A stretch of 64,000 nt of DNA from NCBI RefSeq assembly GCF_024721155.1, contig NZ_JAHVAP010000010.1, positions 124,001 through 188,000 on the forward strand, written 5' to 3'. Below are positions 59,994 through 64,000 of this stretch, one piece after another (within the stretch, counting starts at the first letter, position 1; each line of letters starts with the position of its first letter). The notes under the pieces were generated by a model that saw only the letters and a list, made by a program, of their open reading frames with translations, was not told the origin of the DNA and did no database searches. Source of the DNA: Mucilaginibacter phenanthrenivorans. Lineage in GTDB: Bacteria; Bacteroidota; Bacteroidia; Sphingobacteriales; Sphingobacteriaceae. The translations under genes and the position numbers were made by a program.

Positions 59994-61205
59994 TTAAAAT
60001 TGTAATGCCTTTAATGGCATTTGATGTATTAAATTTTGCGCAAAGATGCGTGTTTCTTTATCAGTATTCAAATAGTCTTCCAAATCAGGACTCTTCAAAA
60101 AGGCAATGTGTTGCATACATTGTTCAATTACCGAGCTCATGGCTAAAAAGCCAATACTTTTGCTTAAAAAACCGGCTACCGCAATCTCATTTGCTGCATT
60201 AATAATACAAGGCATGTTACCACCTTGTTTTAAAGCCTCGAACGCTAGTGCCAAATTACGGAACGTTACCAGGTCTGGTTTTTCGAACGTTAGATTAGGA
60301 TAGCTGGTAAAATCAAAACGTTTAAAATCATTCTTTACCCGTTTGGGATAAGTGAGCGCGTATTGAATAGGAAGCTTCATATCAGGCAAACCCATTTGCG
60401 CTTTTATCGAGCCGTCCCTGAACTGCACCATTGAATGGACGATTGACTGCGGGTGAACGATCACATCAATCTGGTCAGCCGCTAAATCAAAGAGCCATTT
60501 CGCTTCAATAACTTCAAGCCCCTTATTCATTAACGACGCGGAGTCAATAGTTATTTTGGCGCCCATTACCCAGTTTGGGTGTTTAAGTGCGTCTTCCCTT
60601 GTTACATTTTCTAAATAAGCAAGTGATCTGTTCCTAAACGGGCCGCCAGACGCTGTTAAAATTATCTTTTCAATGGGATTGTTTTCTTCACCCGCTAGGC
60701 ACTGAAATATGGCAGAGTGTTCTGAATCAACCGGCAGGATCTTAACGTTATGCTTTTTCGCGAGGTCGGTAATCAACTCGCCCGCAACAACCAGAGTTTC
60801 TTTATTCGCTAACGCGATATCCTTTCCGGCTTTTATAGCTGCAATAGTAGGCTCTAAACCGGCGAAGCCAACCATCGCAGTTAATACGACATCAATTTCT
60901 GAATGTGTTACGGCTTCTATTATTGCTTCAATTCCTGCAAGTACTTTTACATCGGTAGTAGCAAGCGCTTCTTTAACATATTGATATTTGCCTTCGTCGC
61001 AGATGATTACGTAGTTAGGGTCGAATTGCAAAGCCTGGCCGATAAGCAGGTCCGCATTGTTGTATGCGGTAAGCAAATAAGCCCTGAAAAGTTCGGGGTT
61101 GTTTGAAATGACCTCAAGCGATTGTGTTCCAATACTGCCTGTTGATCCTAAAATAGCTATGGACCTTTTATTGTTGAATTGTTTTATTGTTTTATTGTTG
61201 CTCAA
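59994..61205 (-). CDS. dxr: 1-deoxy-D-xylulose-5-phosphate reductoisomerase
   Basis: Protein of 403 aa, second enzyme of the non-mevalonate isoprenoid pathway (DXP to MEP, NADPH-dependent). NADPH motif SIAILGSTGSIGTQSLEVI, ALANKETLVVAGELITDLAK, metal- and substrate-binding LPVDSEHSAIFQCLAGEE, ILTASGGPFRN and IDSASLMNKGLEVIEAKWLF. The first 14 residues (MSNNKTIKQFNNKR) are encoded by CAATAAAA-type short repeats and may be an extension. Shares an operon with rseP. Confidence 0.95.
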   Translation of the reverse strand: MSNNKTIKQFNNKRSIAILGSTGSIGTQSLEVISNNPELFRAYLLTAYNNADLLIGQALQFDPNYVIICDEGKYQYVKEALATTDVKVLAGIEAIIEAVTHSEIDVVLTAMVGFAGLEPTIAAIKAGKDIALANKETLVVAGELITDLAKKHNVKILPVDSEHSAIFQCLAGEENNPIEKIILTASGGPFRNRSLAYLENVTREDALKHPNWVMGAKITIDSASLMNKGLEVIEAKWLFDLAADQIDVIVHPQSIVHSMVQFRDGSIKAQMGLPDMKLPIQYALTYPKRVKNDFKRFDFTSYPNLTFEKPDLVTFRNLALAFEALKQGGNMPCIINAANEIAVAGFLSKSIGFLAMSSVIEQCMQHIAFLKSPDLEDYLNTDKETRIFAQNLIHQMPLKALQF

Positions 61206-61247
61206 GATAATGCTGTGTTATATTGTTTAATTGCCATCGAACTTAAG

Positions 61248-61625
61248 TTACACCGTTAGTTTTTCGTTAGTAAATTTGATTAGTTGGTGTATTTCTCTGG
61301 GCAGCCTTTCAATTATCTCATTAAGTTCAGAAAATAATTCTTCCGGAATCAAATTCCTTGTTTTAGCCTTGCTAAGCCAATCTGTACATTCCTTTGTAGA
61401 TCCTAAACTATAATAATAGAATTTAACTTTATCCTTCTTATGATACCTTCCAAAACCCTCTGCGATATTTGCAGAAATAGAGTCAGCAGCTGTCACAAAT
61501 TGCTTACCTACAGTATCTTTGGCAAAATAGTCCCACTTTATAACAATATCCCAAACTTTATTGCTGAAATAAAATGCTGTTTTATAAGAGTTTAAATCGC
61601 TTAATTGTAAATATCTCTTTTCCAT
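61248..61625 (-). CDS. Four-helix bundle protein (23S rRNA IVS type)
   Basis: Protein of 125 aa with the S23/IVP four-helix pattern (LNSYKTAFYFSNKVWDIVIK, GKQFVTAADSISANIAEGFG, KFYYYSLGSTKECTDWLSKA). Originally named from intervening sequences in 23S rRNA, but common as a chromosomal gene. Function unknown. Lies upstream of dxr on the same strand. Confidence 0.88.
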   Translation of the reverse strand: MEKRYLQLSDLNSYKTAFYFSNKVWDIVIKWDYFAKDTVGKQFVTAADSISANIAEGFGRYHKKDKVKFYYYSLGSTKECTDWLSKAKTRNLIPEELFSELNEIIERLPREIHQLIKFTNEKLTV

Positions 61626-61681
61626 ATATCTATTTTAAATGAATTTACAATAAACAATATAGCAATCTACCAATTCAATAA

Positions 61682-63181
61682 TCAAACTATATACACCTTC
61701 AATTCGTCTGCTATCTTTCTATCATTCGAGAGTCTCGGCACTTTATTTTGTCCTCCAAGTTTTCCTTGCGAGCGCATATAATTTATAAAGGTATCCTTTT
61801 TTAAGCTTTGGATTATCAAAGGCTGCAAAATGTTACCCTCAATCAGGTCGAAATAGTAAATATTTTTTTGCTGCAGGGCTTTGTCAACTTCAAGTGCAAA
61901 AGCTTTAAGGTCAATCGGCGCAGATCCAAACTCGATAAACCATTCATGATAAGGGAGTTGCCCTTGTGATGGGTTTACCTGCGGTGCAACGGTAAACTCA
62001 ATAATATCAACACCCTGTTGTTTGGCAACACCCATTAATGCCTGTTCAACTTCCTCGCCGATAACATGCTCGCCAAACGCGGAAATGTAATGCTTAATGC
62101 GCCCGGTAACTATAATTTTATAGGGGTCTTTCGATACAAATTTGATGGTATCACCAAGACTATATCCCCACAAACCGGCGCTTGTATTTAATATTAAAGC
62201 GTAATTCTTATTTAGTTCAACATCCTTAAGGCTGATCCGGGTAGGGTTGTCGTTAAAGAACTCTTCTGTAGGAATGAACTCATAAAAAATCCCTGAATCG
62301 ACCATCAGTAATAAGCCCTTCTCCCTTTGTGAGTCCTGGAACGCAATAAAGCCTTCGGATGCCGGGTAAGTTTCAATGGTATCAATTGTGAAGCCAATAC
62401 TTTCCTCCATGCGGGAACGGTAAGGCTCGTAATTAACACCGCCGTACACAAACAGCTTAAAGTTCGGAAAGATCTCCTTTATCTTTTTGCCGCCTGATAC
62501 TGCCGACAACCTGTCGAAATACATCTGGCACCACGGGGGAATGCCGGAGATGAGGCGCATATCCTCATTTTTGGTTTCCTCAACAATGGCGTCTACCTTT
62601 TGCTCCCAGTCGTCAATGCAATTTACTTCATAACTCGGCATCCTGTTTTTTTGAAGGTAACCGGGCACATGGTGAGCCACGATGCCAGACAGCCTGCCGG
62701 TTGAAATTCCCGCCTTCACACTTAAAACAGGGCTGCCCTGCAGGAAGATCAGCTTGCCGTCAACAAAGTCGGCGTTGCCTGTTTCATGAATATAGCTTAG
62801 TAAAGCGTTGCGCGCGGCTTTGATATGCTCGGGCATGCTTTCCTTTGAGATGGGAATATATTTAACACCTGAGGTTGTGCCGGATGTTTTTGAAAGATAG
62901 GCAGGCTTGCCGGGCCATAAAACATTTTTCTCGCCCTTGGTAACGCGGTCAATATACGGTCTTAAATCCTCGTAATCGCGAACGGGAACATTCTTTTTAA
63001 ACTGATCATAGCTGCTGATCTGGTCAAAGTGATGATCCTTGCCAAAGGCAGTATTCTTTGCCTTGTTGATAAGTTGCTCAAATGTTTTTTGCTGAAGCGC
63101 AACCGCATTTTTGCGGAGCTTGTTTAACCCGATATTTACGATAGCGGCAAAAGGTTTGCTTAATGCTGCCTTTAGTCCCAT
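61682..63181 (-). CDS. GH3 auxin-responsive promoter-family protein
   Basis: Protein of 499 aa with the acyl-adenylate-forming GH3 fold: SKTSGTTSGVKYIPISKESM (phosphate loop), SGIPPWCQMYFDRLS, YPASEGFIAFQDSQREKG and the C-terminal ISAFGEHVIGEEVEQALMGV. In plants these conjugate acyl acids to amino acids; the bacterial substrate is unknown. Co-directional with a membrane protein gene 3 bp upstream. Confidence 0.9.
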   Translation of the reverse strand: MGLKAALSKPFAAIVNIGLNKLRKNAVALQQKTFEQLINKAKNTAFGKDHHFDQISSYDQFKKNVPVRDYEDLRPYIDRVTKGEKNVLWPGKPAYLSKTSGTTSGVKYIPISKESMPEHIKAARNALLSYIHETGNADFVDGKLIFLQGSPVLSVKAGISTGRLSGIVAHHVPGYLQKNRMPSYEVNCIDDWEQKVDAIVEETKNEDMRLISGIPPWCQMYFDRLSAVSGGKKIKEIFPNFKLFVYGGVNYEPYRSRMEESIGFTIDTIETYPASEGFIAFQDSQREKGLLLMVDSGIFYEFIPTEEFFNDNPTRISLKDVELNKNYALILNTSAGLWGYSLGDTIKFVSKDPYKIIVTGRIKHYISAFGEHVIGEEVEQALMGVAKQQGVDIIEFTVAPQVNPSQGQLPYHEWFIEFGSAPIDLKAFALEVDKALQQKNIYYFDLIEGNILQPLIIQSLKKDTFINYMRSQGKLGGQNKVPRLSNDRKIADELKVYIV

Positions 63182-63184
63182 AAG

Positions 63185-63886
63185 TTAAACCGTTTCGGTA
63201 ATGTCATCATCCACATCCAAGTGACTGTAAATTAATTTACGATAGGCCACAACTAATAAGATGTTTACAAACGGCACCACAACTACCATCCCAATAATAG
63301 TTATCGATCCTACAAAAACCAATGCCTCTATCAGGATGAACAAAAGGAAATATTTTAAGAAGTTACCTTTTATAAGTTGAAAGCTTTGGGCAATCGATTC
63401 AAACGGACCGCTGCCATCATCAACGATAAAACAGGTACAAATAGGAAAGTAAAACAGGAAGAAAAATTCAAAGAAAACGCCCACAAGTATGCCAAGCACG
63501 TTCTGAATGAAACTTTCATTCATATTTTTAATCAAATTGGTCATAAATACAGCAAGCGTACTTACGATTACCAATAGCGTAAGATAACTGAGCAGCATTT
63601 TGATTTTTGGAACAATATCGCGGAATTCGAAATCATAATATTCTCTGTCTAAAAGCTGAAAAACCAACTTTATAAAACCCAGGAATATAAAACTGATGCC
63701 TATTAATAACACAAATACGCCAATTGATGCTAAAATTGCATCTGCAAGTATAAAATCGATAACAAAAACTATGGCTCCTATTAAAACGATAGCCAACAAG
63801 GAATACACAACAATAGTGGCGAAATTTTTCTTGAAAATATGCCACGCTATGTTGAGCGTTTCTGTTACTGAAAAAGGATGAAACAT
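63185..63886 (-). CDS. Polytopic membrane protein, unknown
   Basis: Protein of 233 aa with about six membrane spans (ATIVVYSLLAIVLIGAIVFV; IGVFVLLIGISFIFLGFIKL; LLSYLTLLVIVSTLAVFMTN; VLGILVGVFFEFFFLFYF; FLKYFLLFILIEALVFVGSI; VVVPFVNILLVVAYRKLIYS). No catalytic motif. It resembles DUF4013-like or glycerophosphoryl-related membrane proteins but I cannot assign it. Tightly linked to the GH3-family gene. Confidence 0.6.
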   Translation of the reverse strand: MFHPFSVTETLNIAWHIFKKNFATIVVYSLLAIVLIGAIVFVIDFILADAILASIGVFVLLIGISFIFLGFIKLVFQLLDREYYDFEFRDIVPKIKMLLSYLTLLVIVSTLAVFMTNLIKNMNESFIQNVLGILVGVFFEFFFLFYFPICTCFIVDDGSGPFESIAQSFQLIKGNFLKYFLLFILIEALVFVGSITIIGMVVVVPFVNILLVVAYRKLIYSHLDVDDDITETV

Positions 63887-63892
63887 ATGTAA

Positions 63893-64000
63893 TTATGATA
63901 GTTTTAATATTACCCGCTTCCAGAAATCCTGCATAAAGCCTAAGCCATAAGCAATTAACTGGATAAAGGATGCTATTAGGCTCAAAAGTGCAATTTTTAC
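63893..64000 (-). CDS. 3' end of a gene, possibly glycosyltransferase family 2 (partial)
   Basis: The last 35 codons are in the window: LLSLIASFIQLIAYGLGFMQ, then DFWKR and a Leu/Lys tail, then TAA. The FIQxxxYGxGF pattern is common at the C-terminus of Bacteroidetes family 2 glycosyltransferases with a terminal membrane span. The rest lies beyond the window. Confidence 0.4.
   Translation of the reverse strand, partial: VKIALLSLIASFIQLIAYGLGFMQDFWKRVILKLS

Noticed and set aside
1..64000. CRISPR arrays, tRNA and rRNA genes
   Set aside because: No regularly spaced direct repeats with unique spacers and no tRNA or rRNA sequence apart from tmRNA were seen.

Overview
The window comes from a Bacteroidetes chromosome, most likely a Sphingobacteriaceae relative (Mucilaginibacter or Pedobacter type). 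This is inferred from the gene families (Bacteroides-type Tra proteins, DUF4199, DUF1573, DUF932, Bacteroidetes histone-H1-like protein), from TAnnTTTG-type -7 promoter boxes, and from a tmRNA tag ending in NNYALAA. No rRNA or tRNA genes and no CRISPR array were seen.

There are three compositional blocks. (1) 1-~12,028 is the GC-rich end of a conjugative element: a traI-like pair, traJ, traK, a traL-like gene and traM, then accessory genes (a histone-H1-like protein, a PUR-RadC fusion, DUF932 and small proteins) and finally a large serine recombinase whose reading frame runs into an attachment site. (2) ~12,012-26,788 is a very AT-rich island of about 14.8 kb bounded by a 17-bp direct repeat (12,012-12,028 and 26,772-26,788). 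The right copy is the 3' end of the ssrA (tmRNA) gene. The island carries its own tyrosine integrase next to ssrA, a Xis-like protein, MobC and a relaxase with a candidate oriT. Its cargo is a GIY-YIG nuclease plus a DUF4238 protein, several small lipoproteins, an IS110-family insertion sequence, a HEPN/nucleotidyltransferase-like protein divergent from an XRE regulator, and unknown genes. (3) 26,773-64,000 is ordinary chromosome: ssrA and housekeeping genes.

The ssrA locus therefore looks like an accretion hotspot with two elements in tandem. Each element carries a hairpin terminator, reading in the ssrA direction, 23-28 bp inside the end that would abut ssrA. This suggests that each brings a replacement terminator for the tmRNA gene it enters. 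The island also has a matching pair of 7-bp repeats at fixed 12-bp spacing near both ends, which are probable integrase arm sites.

The chromosomal part encodes an aminotransferase, a DUF1573 protein, a fused 2-oxoacid dehydrogenase E1, a nitroreductase, two L,D-transpeptidases, a GH26 glycosidase, a papain-like protease, an acyl-CoA carboxylase beta subunit, an M19 dipeptidase, thioredoxin reductase, a THX-type ribosomal protein, a GH20 hexosaminidase, a CocE/NonD-type hydrolase, a LytS/LytR-type two-component pair, a BatA-type protein, a dihydroorotase homologue that has lost its metal ligands, DUF4199 proteins, RseP, Dxr and a GH3-family protein. Dispersed short repeats and a decayed cupin fragment lie in the longer intergenic gaps. 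I found no single gene set that is clearly a new system. The most promising unexplained items are the island cargo (GIY-YIG + DUF4238; HEPN/NTase + XRE), the structured non-coding flanks of the IS110 element, the paired inverted repeats in the tra operon, and the terminator-carrying tandem insertions at ssrA.
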